A DNA stretch of 55,596 bases from an uncultured Gammaproteobacteria bacterium (lineage in GTDB: Bacteria > Pseudomonadota > Gammaproteobacteria > Steroidobacterales > GCA-2729495): contig CAKZWQ010000048.1 in assembly GCA_937921935.1 (NCBI GenBank), forward strand, positions 1 to 55,596, read 5' to 3'. Below are positions 8,875-16,751 of the stretch, in pieces; position 1 is the first letter of the stretch, and each line of letters begins with the position of its first letter. The notes under the pieces are model-generated. The model did no database searches. It was not told the origin of the DNA and saw nothing but the letters and a program-made list of their open reading frames with translations. The translations under genes were made by a program, and so were the position numbers.

Positions 8875-10287
8875 TCAGGGCAAGCAGGCAAGGCTGCGCT
8901 CGAAACGCAGATTGTCAATGGCGGGTGCTGCTTCATCCGGGGCTGAGGTCTGGAACCGCGCCCGATAAATGTCGCCGGCGTCCGCGACGGCCAGCGTCTG
9001 AGTTTTTTCCGAGCAGCACGCCACGGCCGGCAAGGAAGTGACTTCCGCCAGAGCTGTCCCGTTCTGCGCGAAGGCTGTCAGCGTCACCCGGGTGCCCGGT
9101 GGCGAAAACACATCGGCGCTTAGCCTGGTCACGGGTACGAGGAACTCCACTGTGACATTGAAGGGTGCACCGGGCGGTGGATTGAACAACCGGTCCTGGT
9201 CACTGACAACGGTGTTGGTTGGTGTGTCGCGCCGGTAGACGGGTCCCTGGGATGAATCCCCGGCCGCAAAATTTTCAAAGCGCAGGCATTCGCTGGCGTA
9301 ATCGTCAGCGACCGGCGCCAGTGCCTCCGGGAGCGAGCCGTCGGCCCGGGTTTCAAAGTCCAGTGGTACCAACCCCGCGGCGATGGGAGAGACAAACACC
9401 GAGACCGTATCCGTGCCTGCCGGCCCCGTCTGGCCCAGGCTGTCACGCACCAGCAGCTCAAACTGCAGTTCCGTCGTTGTCCCGACCAGCGGGGCGATCA
9501 GCACGGGGTCGGGGTCCGCGGCGGTTTGCAATTGCACCGTCGGGCCGGCGGCCTGGGTCCACTGGTAGGTGGCAATGGGGCCCTCTGCATCCTCACCGCT
9601 GCCCTGCAGTTGCACCAGGGCTCCCGGGAACACGACCTGGTCCGGGCCCGCACTGGTGCTGGTCGGTGGTTGATCCTCAGGCTCGGGTTCCGGTGGCCGA
9701 GGTCTGTTGAGATCGCCATTAGTGGCAACCACGGTGGAGCCCACGATGGCGACCAGGCCCACGGTCACGGCGGTACCGATGGCCAGGGTGCGCCAGGCCG
9801 TGATCCAGGCGAAACCTTTCGGGCCACCTTGCAGTAACAGATAGGCGAGTCCGCAGCCGCCGGCAGTCAGCAGCAAATCCAGACTGTCAAAGCGACCGTT
9901 TGCCAGGTAGCTGCCAACATGATCAAGCACCGGCCAGTGGCTAAAGAAAGCCGGCAGCTGCTCCCTGAGGGGCGCTGAAAACTGCGGCAGCTGGGCAAGC
10001 TCAAACAGGCTGTCTACCAGCAGCCAGAAGCCACAGGCTGCGGCGGCCGCAAAGCGCCACGGCCGCAGACAGACGCCCAGCAGCAGGCTGAAGGCCAGGG
10101 CATGCAGCAGGGACGGCAGGCTCTGGCCAGGGGCACCGGACAGGCCGGGCAGGGCGAACAGGCCCAGCCAGTTGTCAGGCAGCAGGTAGGCGCTGCCGGC
10201 GGGGCGGGCGCCCAGGTATAAGACGGCGCCTGCACCCAGGCACAGCACAGCGATCAGGATCAGGACTGAGGAGGAACGGCTCTTCAT
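8875..10287 (-). CDS. VanZ-like membrane domain fused to PKD-like extracellular region
   Basis: The 470-residue protein combines unlike parts. Residues 1-195 hold about five hydrophobic helices with a VanZ-like pattern (SLLHALAFSLL, DSLFELAQLPQ, FDSLDLLLTAGG). A Pro/Glu linker follows (about 200-215). Then comes a PKD/Ig-like domain with VVFPGALVQLQGSG and YQWTQAAGP (about 220-310). A C-terminal beta-rich module (about 315-470) has a DFET motif and paired Cys (ACCSE), and looks carbohydrate-binding or adhesive. The topology suggests an anchored surface display protein. I do not know a named family with this architecture and assign no function. It is convergent with the PQQ dehydrogenase gene. 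Confidence 0.65.
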   Translation of the reverse strand: MKSRSSSVLILIAVLCLGAGAVLYLGARPAGSAYLLPDNWLGLFALPGLSGAPGQSLPSLLHALAFSLLLGVCLRPWRFAAAAACGFWLLVDSLFELAQLPQFSAPLREQLPAFFSHWPVLDHVGSYLANGRFDSLDLLLTAGGCGLAYLLLQGGPKGFAWITAWRTLAIGTAVTVGLVAIVGSTVVATNGDLNRPRPPEPEPEDQPPTSTSAGPDQVVFPGALVQLQGSGEDAEGPIATYQWTQAAGPTVQLQTAADPDPVLIAPLVGTTTELQFELLVRDSLGQTGPAGTDTVSVFVSPIAAGLVPLDFETRADGSLPEALAPVADDYASECLRFENFAAGDSSQGPVYRRDTPTNTVVSDQDRLFNPPPGAPFNVTVEFLVPVTRLSADVFSPPGTRVTLTAFAQNGTALAEVTSLPAVACCSEKTQTLAVADAGDIYRARFQTSAPDEAAPAIDNLRFERSLACLP

Positions 10288-10467
10288 GACAAGCTCTTGT
10301 TAGCGCTTACGTTGCCGGTCCGACGGCCCGGGTTCAAGCCAGATGTGACTTAAGCCGGGGATATTCTTGTGCCTGGCCGCCAGAGGCCCCCCCGGCAGGG
10401 GCCGGCGATACAGAAACCCCCTAGAATCGGGGGGCACTGTGTCCGCTAACAGGAGATTCCCGCCATC

Positions 10468-11712
10468 ATGAATCGTCGTGACCTGATACGCGCCGGCATC
10501 TCCCTTGCCCTTGCCGGCGGGTCTGCCGGGGCCATAGCCGGCGCCCATGTCCGGCCCGGCAAGGCACCCCCCGTGCCACCCCCCGGGCCCAATCCACTGA
10601 TCATCGAAGACATTGAGATCTTCTGGCTGCACGACGGCACAAAAATGGGCGCGGCCTTTCCGCGCCTGTTCGTGCGTGTGTACACCGAACAAGGTGTAGT
10701 GGGCGAGGCCTACACGTTTTTCTGGCATAGCTGGGACAAAGTGCCGGCACTGATCAACAACGGCATCACGCCGTTGATGAAGGGTATGGATGCCATGCAG
10801 GTGGAGCGTTGCTGGCAGCGCGCCTGGCTGGTACTCGACCGCGAGTTCGCCGGCGGTGTCGGCAGTTCCGTGATGCCGCAATTCGCCCGGGCCCTGGCCG
10901 CGGTGGATGCCGCTATCTGGGATGCGGTGGGTAAAGCGCTGGATGCGCCTTGCTACAAGATGTGGGGCGCTTTCAGTGACAAGTTGCCCGTGGTGAGTTT
11001 TGACCAGCGTTACCGGCACCCGGGGCCGAAATATGATCCGGTGCGCTTCGGCAAGCGCATGGAAAAAGTCCGGGAGATGGGTTTTGCCGGCGTGAAGCTC
11101 AAGCCCGGTCGCCCGCCGTTTACGCCCAGGCAGGATGCTGAATGGGTACGCGGTGCCCGCGAGGCCGTGGGCCCCGATTTCATGATCCAGGCCGATGCCA
11201 ATACCCGCTGGACGGTGGCTGAAGCGGTAGAGTTCGGCCGGGGTGTGCAGGACATCGACCTGCGCTGGCTGGAAGAGCCCTGTCGCACCCGCCGTGATAT
11301 CGCCGCCGTGCGCGCGGCCACGGGTTTGCCCATCTGCGCCGGCCAGTCGGAGCTGGAGCCTGAGGGCGCCCGTTACCTGATGACGGATCGCGCCATTGAT
11401 ATCTGCAACTACGACCCCGGCTACGCCTGCGGGCCAACGGCCTGGCGCAAGGTCTACGGCATGGCGCAGTCCTTCGGCGTGGAGATGTCCGTGCACCAGC
11501 AACCCCAGGTAGCCGGGCACCTGATGGCGGCCACGCCCGATGGTGTGAAGCACGGTATCGAGGTCTACATGAAAGACATGGACCCCTTCTTCTACGAGAT
11601 GATCGAGAATCAGGGCGCTATCGTCGATGGCATCTACACATTGCCGGAAGGCGCGGGTTTTGGCTTCATTTACGACGAGAAGCTGGTCAGGAAATACCGC
11701 CACGAGGTCTAG
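10468..11712 (+). CDS. Tat-exported mandelate racemase/muconate lactonizing enzyme family protein
   Basis: The 414-residue protein starts with a twin-arginine leader (NRRDLIRAG, then a hydrophobic run to about residue 27). It continues as an enolase-superfamily enzyme. The Lys-x-Lys acid/base motif is K210-L-K212. Metal ligands fit D243 (DAN), E269/E270 (LEEP) and the later GQSELE strand. H343 (SVHQ) with the Asp in ICNYDPG fits the His-Asp dyad of the mandelate racemase group. Such enzymes abstract a proton alpha to a carboxylate (racemisation, dehydration, cycloisomerisation). The substrate cannot be read. Export is unusual for this family. An AGGAGA ribosome site lies about 11 nt upstream. 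It appears to be a single gene. Confidence 0.83.
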   Translation: MNRRDLIRAGISLALAGGSAGAIAGAHVRPGKAPPVPPPGPNPLIIEDIEIFWLHDGTKMGAAFPRLFVRVYTEQGVVGEAYTFFWHSWDKVPALINNGITPLMKGMDAMQVERCWQRAWLVLDREFAGGVGSSVMPQFARALAAVDAAIWDAVGKALDAPCYKMWGAFSDKLPVVSFDQRYRHPGPKYDPVRFGKRMEKVREMGFAGVKLKPGRPPFTPRQDAEWVRGAREAVGPDFMIQADANTRWTVAEAVEFGRGVQDIDLRWLEEPCRTRRDIAAVRAATGLPICAGQSELEPEGARYLMTDRAIDICNYDPGYACGPTAWRKVYGMAQSFGVEMSVHQQPQVAGHLMAATPDGVKHGIEVYMKDMDPFFYEMIENQGAIVDGIYTLPEGAGFGFIYDEKLVRKYRHEV

Positions 11713-11786
11713 TCGGCGCCAGACCTGAGCAGAGCGGTTGGCTTTGGTGAAGCCTCGTGGCCTCCGTTCAGCCAGTCCGAGCCGCT

Positions 11787-11802
11787 TAGGTACAAATACC
11801 TA
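11787..11802. promoter_or_regulatory. Short palindrome overlapping a possible -10 box
   Basis: TAGGTA-CAAA-TACCTA is a perfect 6-bp inverted repeat. Its right arm overlaps TATAAC at 11801-11806, which could be the -10 element of the bactofilin-like gene. No good -35 is seen. It could be an operator; this is weak evidence. Confidence 0.25.
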
Positions 11803-11883
11803 TAACCGGAGCCACGCGGCCGCGCGTAGCTTTTGATGACTGAATTTCTCAGGGCGGACATTGCGATCCGCCTTCCCGCTGCC

Positions 11884-13005
11884 ATGACACATCCAACACA
11901 TCGTTTATTGATTCTTTTCCTGGGCTTGTCGGTCCTGGGATTTTCAGCCACCGGCCACGCGCAGGCGGTCGGGCGCTCCGTTGTGCTGACGGAAGCACAG
12001 AACCAGGATCTGTATGCCGCCGGTGGCGAGGTCGATGTGCAGGCCGACGTCACCGGTGATTTGGTGGTGGCGGGTCGCAATGTGGTGGTTGCCGGGGCGG
12101 TGACTGAAGACCTGATTGCCGCCGGTCGGACTATCACCGTCAGCGGTGCCGTGGCCGATGATGTGCGGCTGGCCGGCCGGCAGCTAACTTTATCCGGCAC
12201 GGTGGCCGGGCATGCAGCGATGGCCGGTCGCGAGGTCCGCCTTCAGGCCGGCAGTCGCATCGGGGACTGGGCCCGGATCGCGGCCCGCCGTGTGTATATC
12301 GCCGGCACTATCGACGGTGATCTGAAAGTTCGCGGCCGTCGCGTGGAACTCAACGGCCAGGTGAACGGCGACGTGGAACTGGCCGGTAGCCGCTTGCGAG
12401 TGGGCGATAAGGCAGTAATCAATGGCAAGCTGACCTGGCGTGGCCGGCGCGCGCCGACGATCAGTGACCAGGCGGTGATCACCGGCGAGATCGTGGAAGG
12501 CGAAGCCTTGCGCGAGTTCCGTCGTCCCCGACGCAGTTTTGGCTCCCGCCTGCTATTTGCCCTCAGTGTGGTGGTTACAGCCGGGCTGCTGTACACGCTG
12601 TTACGGGCCAACTATCAGGCCTATGGATCGCTGGTGGAAACCCGACCGGGTGCCAGCCTGGCAACGGGTCTGGCCGTGTTTGCGGCCACGCCCGTGATCA
12701 TTGTGCTGTTGTTCGCCTCCGGCATCGGCACCGTGATTGGCTTGCTGCTGGCACTTGCCTACCTGCTGCTGTTGATGCTCGGTGGCCTGTCCGGCGTGAT
12801 CCTGATGGCACGACTGGCTAACCTGCGCTTTCGCAGTGAGCCGAAGCCGGAGCTTGGCGTCATGTGGCTGTCCATTGCCCTCGTCGCCCTGGTAATGGCC
12901 CTGCTCTATGTCTGGCGCCCCCTGGGCAGTATCGTGGCCTTCATTATCATGCTCCTGGGTCTCGGCGCCCTGTCCCTGGACACCTGGCGCCGCGCCCGGG
13001 CCTGA
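11884..13005 (+). CDS. Bactofilin-like polymer-forming protein with C-terminal membrane domain
   Basis: With the start at ATG 11884 the 373-residue product has a signal peptide (LLILFLGLSVLGFSATGHAQA); TTG 11833 or ATG 11836 would add about 16 residues. The mature N-terminal half (about 30-200) is a run of short beta-helix repeats (VAGRNVVVAGAVTEDLIAAGRTITVSG and similar), as in polymer-forming cytoskeletal/bactofilin domains. The C-terminal half holds about four membrane helices (roughly 225-245, 260-285, 285-310 and 330-365). The arrangement suggests a periplasmic beta-solenoid on an inner-membrane anchor, perhaps a scaffold. Proteins of this build are widespread but uncharacterised. Confidence 0.72.
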   Translation: MTHPTHRLLILFLGLSVLGFSATGHAQAVGRSVVLTEAQNQDLYAAGGEVDVQADVTGDLVVAGRNVVVAGAVTEDLIAAGRTITVSGAVADDVRLAGRQLTLSGTVAGHAAMAGREVRLQAGSRIGDWARIAARRVYIAGTIDGDLKVRGRRVELNGQVNGDVELAGSRLRVGDKAVINGKLTWRGRRAPTISDQAVITGEIVEGEALREFRRPRRSFGSRLLFALSVVVTAGLLYTLLRANYQAYGSLVETRPGASLATGLAVFAATPVIIVLLFASGIGTVIGLLLALAYLLLLMLGGLSGVILMARLANLRFRSEPKPELGVMWLSIALVALVMALLYVWRPLGSIVAFIIMLLGLGALSLDTWRRARA

Positions 13006-13071
13006 TGAAGATAGTCGGTGCCGCCCCGCGCTAGGGTAAATTAGTGGCTGCCCCGGTCACCGGAATTGCCC

Positions 13072-13845
13072 ATGTCACGTTTCTATAACCCCAAGCGCAG
13101 CCGCAACAAGTACCAGCCCGGCAACCCCAAGCCCTTCAATCTCAGCCGTTCGAAAATTGATCTGTTTATCGAGTGTCCGCGCTGCTTCTACATCGACCGG
13201 CGCCTGGGGACCGGCCGGCCGCCAGGCTTTCCCTTCAATCTGAACAGCGCCGTGGACCGCTTGCTCAAGGCCGAGTTCGACGTGCATCGCGCCAGGGGCG
13301 AGCAGCACCCCCTGCAAAAGCAGTACGGCATCGACGCCCGGCCCATTGCCCATGAACAGCTCGACGAGTGGCGGGAAAACTTCAAGGGTGTGCAGTTCCT
13401 GCACCGGGCCACCAATTTCCGCGTCAGCGGCGCCATTGACGATTTATGGCTGAATGATCAGGAAGAGTTCGTGGTGGTGGACTACAAGGCGACGTCCAAG
13501 GGTGAGCCCATTACGGCGCTGGACCAGGACTGGCACTCGGGCTACAAGCGCCAGATGGAGGTCTACCAGTGGCTGCTGCGGCAGAACGGCTACGCGGTGT
13601 CGGATACCGGCTACTTCGTGTACTGCAATGGCAAGGCCGACCTGCAGGCCTTTGACGCCAAGCTGGAGTTCGAAGTCACCCTGATCGCCTATACAGGTAA
13701 GGATGACTGGATAGAACCGACGCTCACCCTGATCAAGGATTGCCTGCAGCACGATGACATACCTGCCGCCGGGCCGGAGTGTGATTACTGTGCTTATTTC
13801 GAAGCGCGCGGCGAGCTGGGGCCGCGACAGCAAAGTCTGTTGTAA
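13072..13845 (+). CDS. PD-(D/E)XK nuclease superfamily protein with four-Cys (probable Fe-S) site
   Basis: I chose ATG 13072 over TTG 13066. The 257-residue protein has the RecB/Cas4-type nuclease core: Asp in GAIDD (123-124), the D137-Y-K139 motif (VVDYKATS) and the Q161-x3-Y165 motif (QMEVY). Cys pairs C35/C38 near the N-terminus and C237/C240 near the C-terminus resemble the Cys set that holds a 4Fe-4S cluster in Cas4 and AddB. No helicase or CRISPR gene is adjacent, so a general DNA-processing role is likelier than adaptation. Confidence 0.78.
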   Translation: MSRFYNPKRSRNKYQPGNPKPFNLSRSKIDLFIECPRCFYIDRRLGTGRPPGFPFNLNSAVDRLLKAEFDVHRARGEQHPLQKQYGIDARPIAHEQLDEWRENFKGVQFLHRATNFRVSGAIDDLWLNDQEEFVVVDYKATSKGEPITALDQDWHSGYKRQMEVYQWLLRQNGYAVSDTGYFVYCNGKADLQAFDAKLEFEVTLIAYTGKDDWIEPTLTLIKDCLQHDDIPAAGPECDYCAYFEARGELGPRQQSLL

Positions 13846-13883
13846 AAAGGCGCGAGGACTGAAGCTGAGCGCCGCCGGCTGGT

Positions 13884-14183
13884 TTAGACGGCGTTGACCT
13901 GTCGAGCAATGCCCTGGCGATCAAAAACGATCTTAGTGTAACGAGTGACCAGTGTATTGCGGGGGCTATAGCCGGAACTGCGAGACCACTGCATCGTGAC
14001 GCAGCCGTTTGCGTCCAGGATCTGAGACGCGGGCCTGCCCAGCAGGGACTGGGCCTGCTGCCGCGTCGTGCGGCCTGCTTCGATGCGGCGGCTTTCCTGC
14101 GGACGTTGTCGGGCTGTTTGCCTGGCTTTGGCGACGGCGATCAAAAACAGGCAACAGGCAATGATGGTTAAGACTTGTGGCAT
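13884..14183 (-). CDS. Small membrane-anchored protein with BamE/SmpA-like domain
   Basis: A 99-residue protein with one N-terminal hydrophobic helix (about residues 4-18) and a soluble part. It carries the pattern of the BamE/SmpA fold: a helix (GRTTRQQAQSLLGRPASQI) followed by a strand pair (CVTMQWSRS, then VTRYTKIVFDRQG). In BamE-like proteins the G-x-(T/S)-x2-(Q/E) motif begins the first helix. There is no clear lipobox. It is convergent with the nuclease gene. Function is unknown beyond a probable envelope location. Confidence 0.6.
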   Translation of the reverse strand: MPQVLTIIACCLFLIAVAKARQTARQRPQESRRIEAGRTTRQQAQSLLGRPASQILDANGCVTMQWSRSSGYSPRNTLVTRYTKIVFDRQGIARQVNAV

Positions 14184-14351
14184 GACTCCTCCGGCTCTGC
14201 GAGCACCGATTCGACACTGACTACGTTAACCAGCGGGCCGGTGTGTGTCGGGTCCTAAGGGGTCGGTTAACGGTCAGTCTGCCTCACGCACCAGGGGCGC
14301 CAGGGCTGCTCTGAACTGCTGCCCGGCCAGCCAAGCGGTAGAGCATGCAGC

Positions 14352-14422
14352 CAAAAGAAAGCCCCGCCGGGGAAGGCGGGGCTGGTTGGGGTATCGGGCC
14401 GTTGGGGGGGATAGACCCGATA
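14352..14422 (-). ncRNA. Candidate C-rich-loop small RNA, copy 2
   Basis: Reading leftward, TATAGT (14434-14429) could be a -10 box with a start near 14422. The RNA would fold a first hairpin (stem 14416-14422 with 14392-14398, TATCGGG/CCCGATA) whose 17-nt loop holds seven C in a row. A CCCC linker follows, then a terminator hairpin (14375-14383 with 14360-14368) with a TTCCCC loop, followed by a T-rich tail. The layout matches copy 1 at 14555-14625. C-rich loops that pair with Shine-Dalgarno sequences are known in sRNAs such as Xanthomonas sX13. No good -35 is visible. Confidence 0.5.
14360..14383 (-). terminator. Terminator of small-RNA candidate copy 2
   Basis: A 9-bp GC-rich stem (14360-14368 with 14375-14383) with a 6-nt loop; leftward of it the minus strand reads TTTCTTTT. 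Confidence 0.65.
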
Positions 14423-14554
14423 GGAGACACTATAGGCAGCCTCGCCCTGCTGGAGCCTTACCGGAGTATTACATTGATTTAATGTTGAGCGGTGGCTTGG
14501 AGAATGACGCAGGCCGGGGCTTTCAGGCCGGCACGGGCCGGTTTTCGGGCCCGG

Positions 14555-14625
14555 AATAAGAAAAACCCCGCTGGAGGGACGGGGTTTTTCTGGGGAAGAT
14601 CGGGTCAGGGGAAACCCGATGGAGT
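14555..14625 (-). ncRNA. Candidate C-rich-loop small RNA, copy 1
   Basis: Reading leftward, TAAAGT (14637-14632) could be a -10 box with a start near 14625. The predicted RNA has a 7-bp first hairpin (14614-14620 with 14599-14605; ATCGGGT/ACCCGAT) with a TTCCCCTG loop and a linker with CCCC. It ends in a strong terminator hairpin (14560-14570 with 14580-14590) whose loop is TCCCTCCAG. Every unpaired segment is C-rich. Copy 2 has the same order of elements, and the 23 bases upstream of the two -10 boxes are also alike, including a shared GCAGGG block. Confidence 0.5.
14560..14590. terminator. Bidirectional terminator hairpin
   Basis: An 11-bp perfect stem (14560-14570 with 14580-14590) has A/T runs at its outer ends on both strands, so it can stop transcription in either direction. 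On the minus strand it ends small-RNA candidate copy 1. Confidence 0.75.
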
Positions 14626-14725
14626 GCGTGTACTTTAGCGAGTCTGACCCTGCCACTGCCTTGCCGGAACATTAACGTGGCGTAATCTTTCCATGGCCGC
14701 AGGCGTATCGCAGAACCAGGCCGAC

Positions 14726-15352
14726 TCAGCGCCTGGCCACCATTTCCTGGCGGTAGTCTTCCAGCTCCTGGCGTTGGACTTCGAGCTGCACTTCCAGCCT
14801 GTCGACCTCGCCGGCCAGGGTCACACGCTCTTCTGCCAGTTGCTGGGTCTGGATCAGCAGGATGGCGCGGCGTTCTGCAGTCACTACATCACTGAACTGG
14901 GCGGCAATGTTTTCTGCCAGCTGAATTTCGATCGCATCCATGCGTGCCTGGTTGGCGGCTATCTGACTGTTGGTCCGGTAGACGGCGGACTCCAGGTCAA
15001 ACAGCAGCCGACCTTCCAGGTAGCTGTCGTAGAACTTCGCGCCCAGGGCGCCCGGACAGACGCCGTAATACTCGCCCCCCTGTGCGCCCAGCCGGTAGCC
15101 CTTGGCAGGCTGGCAGTACGCGATCAGGCCGGCATTTCGGCCCGTCTGGTAAGCCTTAAAGTCGGGCGCTACTGCGTGTCTGGCGCAACTCTGGCGGCGT
15201 TGATCAAAGGCCTGCACCGTTCGGCCGCGGGCACCGTCGGCATAACCCACGGACTCCCAGTCCGCCAGTTCACATTCGCTGGCGCTCATGCCACCACAGC
15301 CCGTTAGGGCCAATAGGATCAGTCCCAGGCTGGTCAGCTGCCAGTGCCACAT
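14726..15352 (-). CDS. DUF2799 family lipoprotein with C-terminal coiled coil
   Basis: I start at 15352 because AAGGAGGT lies 7-8 nt upstream of that ATG and a lipoprotein signal follows (LLALTGCGG); a longer reading to 15430 adds an unlikely leader. The 208-residue protein has the DUF2799 features GYADGARG, GRNAGLIAYCQPAKGYRLGAQGG and the later YYGVCPG. A charged heptad-rich helix covers about residues 125-208 (QLAEERVTLAGEVDRLEVQL...), probably a coiled coil. The family is of unknown function and found in the outer envelope of proteobacteria. Confidence 0.8.
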   Translation of the reverse strand: MWHWQLTSLGLILLALTGCGGMSASECELADWESVGYADGARGRTVQAFDQRRQSCARHAVAPDFKAYQTGRNAGLIAYCQPAKGYRLGAQGGEYYGVCPGALGAKFYDSYLEGRLLFDLESAVYRTNSQIAANQARMDAIEIQLAENIAAQFSDVVTAERRAILLIQTQQLAEERVTLAGEVDRLEVQLEVQRQELEDYRQEMVARR

Positions 15353-15650
15353 GCCGCACCTCCTTATATAAGTGCAAGGCGAGGGCCGTGAATAGCAGCC
15401 GGGCGGTCCCGGCGCGGTGATCCGTCTCACAGATTATTGTCTGAAGGGGCGTTCCATTCCGTAGCAGCGATGCAGTGGAGCAATTACTGATCGGCTCCTT
15501 CGATATACATGACATCAATGGACGCATTGAGCGTTTCAAAGGCTGTGCAGACGCCGGACTCCCGGAGCTGGTTCCGGCGTGCCCGGCTGGTCCGGCCGAT
15601 GCTGGCCGCCTGTCCGGCGAAAGGGTGACTCCGGGCTTGGATCAGGCAGC
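15353..15650. other. Intergenic region without a gene
   Basis: No gene is seen. An 8-bp inverted repeat (15551-15558 with 15573-15580, ACGCCGGA/TCCGGCGT) could be a weak hairpin downstream of the ferritin-like gene, but no T tract follows it on the minus strand. Confidence 0.4.
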
Positions 15651-16577
15651 CTAGGGAGCCGGCTCGATCTCGTTAGTTTCTTGCACGGCGCGGATTGCCT
15701 CCAGGCGTGCCAGTGCAGCTTCGGTCAGGCGCTGGGCCTCGAGCATGATGTCCTCGTCGTAGGCATGGGTGAGGACGGTATCGTAGACGTTAAACGCCCG
15801 CTCGCTCACGGTGAAAATCACCAGCATGTCGCGATGCAGATCCTGGCCCAAATCTTTTGTGTCGCAGGGGTCATCGGGCTCAATGGCCGGCACCCCGGCG
15901 CCAATCAGGTGGGCGTGGCTGCGGGCTGCGGTCTCTCGCGATCGCGCGGCGACCTGGGCCAGTTGCGAATATTGTTCGGCCATTGTCGTGAGCAGATCGG
16001 TCAGGCTTTCTTCGATGCCTGCCGCCAGCGCGTGCAGCTCCGTCAGGCTGGTTACACCGAGGGCCGTGTCAAGCTGACGTTGGCGCTCACCGCGATGTTC
16101 GCTGTGGAAGGCACGCCGCCGGCGTGATTGCAGCAGGCGCGACTGAGCCAGCGCATCCTGGGCCAGGATCGTCGCGTAGCTTTCCGTTTGCGAATCATTG
16201 GTGGTCCCCGCGATGTGCGTGTACAGGTGAAATATTCGTTCGGCGTTGTGCGCTGCGTAGGCCAGCGCCTTATACGGTGTGCTGCGATAGGGGTCGCGGG
16301 CCTCCGCATCATAGGTATTGGGCATCAACGGATCTTCCCAGGTCACCGGCTCGGTGAACTCGACCAGTTCAATGCCTTCCAGCTTCGTCCAGTCCCTGAT
16401 TTGTTTTTCGCGCTCGCAGCCTTCACCCGCGAGCCTGTGGAACAAGTCAACGGCATCAAGATTGCCGTAATGCCGCATACGCTCGGCCATATCGGTGTAG
16501 TGCTTGATGGCCTCTCGTTCCACCGCCAAGGCGGCACCGAGTAGCTGACCGGGCGACTGGATGTCTGTCGGTAGCAT
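15651..16577 (-). CDS. Ferritin-like (rubrerythrin-type) protein divergent from nosR
   Basis: The 308-residue protein has an N-terminal helix-pair pattern of the ferritin-like superfamily: EREAIKHYTDMAERM (E20, H26) and GEGCEREKQIRDW (E52, E55). A second set is at about 105-150 (AYAAHNAERIFHLYTHIA, then TESYATILAQDALAQSRLL). The last metal-ligand helix reads DALAQSR where an Glu-x2-His pair is expected, so the di-iron site may be incomplete. The C-terminal 150 residues are helical and not recognised. It has no signal peptide. It lies back to back with nosR across 174 bp, which suggests shared control, but any role in N2O respiration is inference. Confidence 0.6.
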   Translation of the reverse strand: MLPTDIQSPGQLLGAALAVEREAIKHYTDMAERMRHYGNLDAVDLFHRLAGEGCEREKQIRDWTKLEGIELVEFTEPVTWEDPLMPNTYDAEARDPYRSTPYKALAYAAHNAERIFHLYTHIAGTTNDSQTESYATILAQDALAQSRLLQSRRRRAFHSEHRGERQRQLDTALGVTSLTELHALAAGIEESLTDLLTTMAEQYSQLAQVAARSRETAARSHAHLIGAGVPAIEPDDPCDTKDLGQDLHRDMLVIFTVSERAFNVYDTVLTHAYDEDIMLEAQRLTEAALARLEAIRAVQETNEIEPAP

Positions 16578-16680
16578 GGCAAACCCCGTGCAAGGGCTGG
16601 AACACCAGTAATGCTCTGATGCCAGAGTCCAACAAAACTAGCAATTTCGACCGCTACGCACCAGTGGTGTATTCCCCATC

Positions 16681-16710
16681 TTGACAGGCCCGGAGAACGC
16701 CTCTGATACT
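16681..16710 (+). promoter_or_regulatory. Possible sigma70 promoter of nosR
   Basis: TTGACA (16681-16686) is followed after 18 bases by GATACT (16705-16710), about 40 bases before the nosR start. The -35 is perfect and the -10 is fair. I find no full FNR/NNR-type box (TTGAT-N4-ATCAA) in the 16578-16751 gap. Confidence 0.4.
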
Positions 16711-16751
16711 GCCCCATCCGCTCATACACGACAAAAAACAGCGGGGAATTC

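Larger units (their letters stand above)
14184..14725. other. Gene-free stretch holding two tandem hairpin units
   Basis: No convincing protein gene is present in these about 540 bases. The middle part (14352-14640) contains two similar units read on the minus strand, annotated separately as small-RNA candidates. I see nothing recognisable in 14184-14350 or 14641-14725. Confidence 0.6.

Noticed and set aside
10300-11703. A 467-codon minus-strand frame opposite the enolase-superfamily gene
   Set aside because: Low-complexity His/Gly-rich translation with no recognisable domain; the plus-strand gene has intact catalytic residues and a ribosome site.
13072-13845. Cas4 of a CRISPR system
   Set aside because: No repeat array, cas1/cas2 or effector gene lies in the window; the general PD-(D/E)XK nuclease label is safer.
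14320-14350. A segment reading like a tRNA D-arm (AGCCAAGCGGTAGAGCA)
   Set aside because: No acceptor stem, anticodon arm or T-arm can be found around it.
15361-15400. A -10-like TATATA just before the DUF2799 ribosome site
   Set aside because: Transcription from it would begin after the Shine-Dalgarno sequence, so it is unlikely to serve this gene.
16578-16751. FNR/NNR binding site before nosR
   Set aside because: Only single TTGA half-sites were seen; no TTGA(T/C)-N4-(A/G)TCAA palindrome is present.
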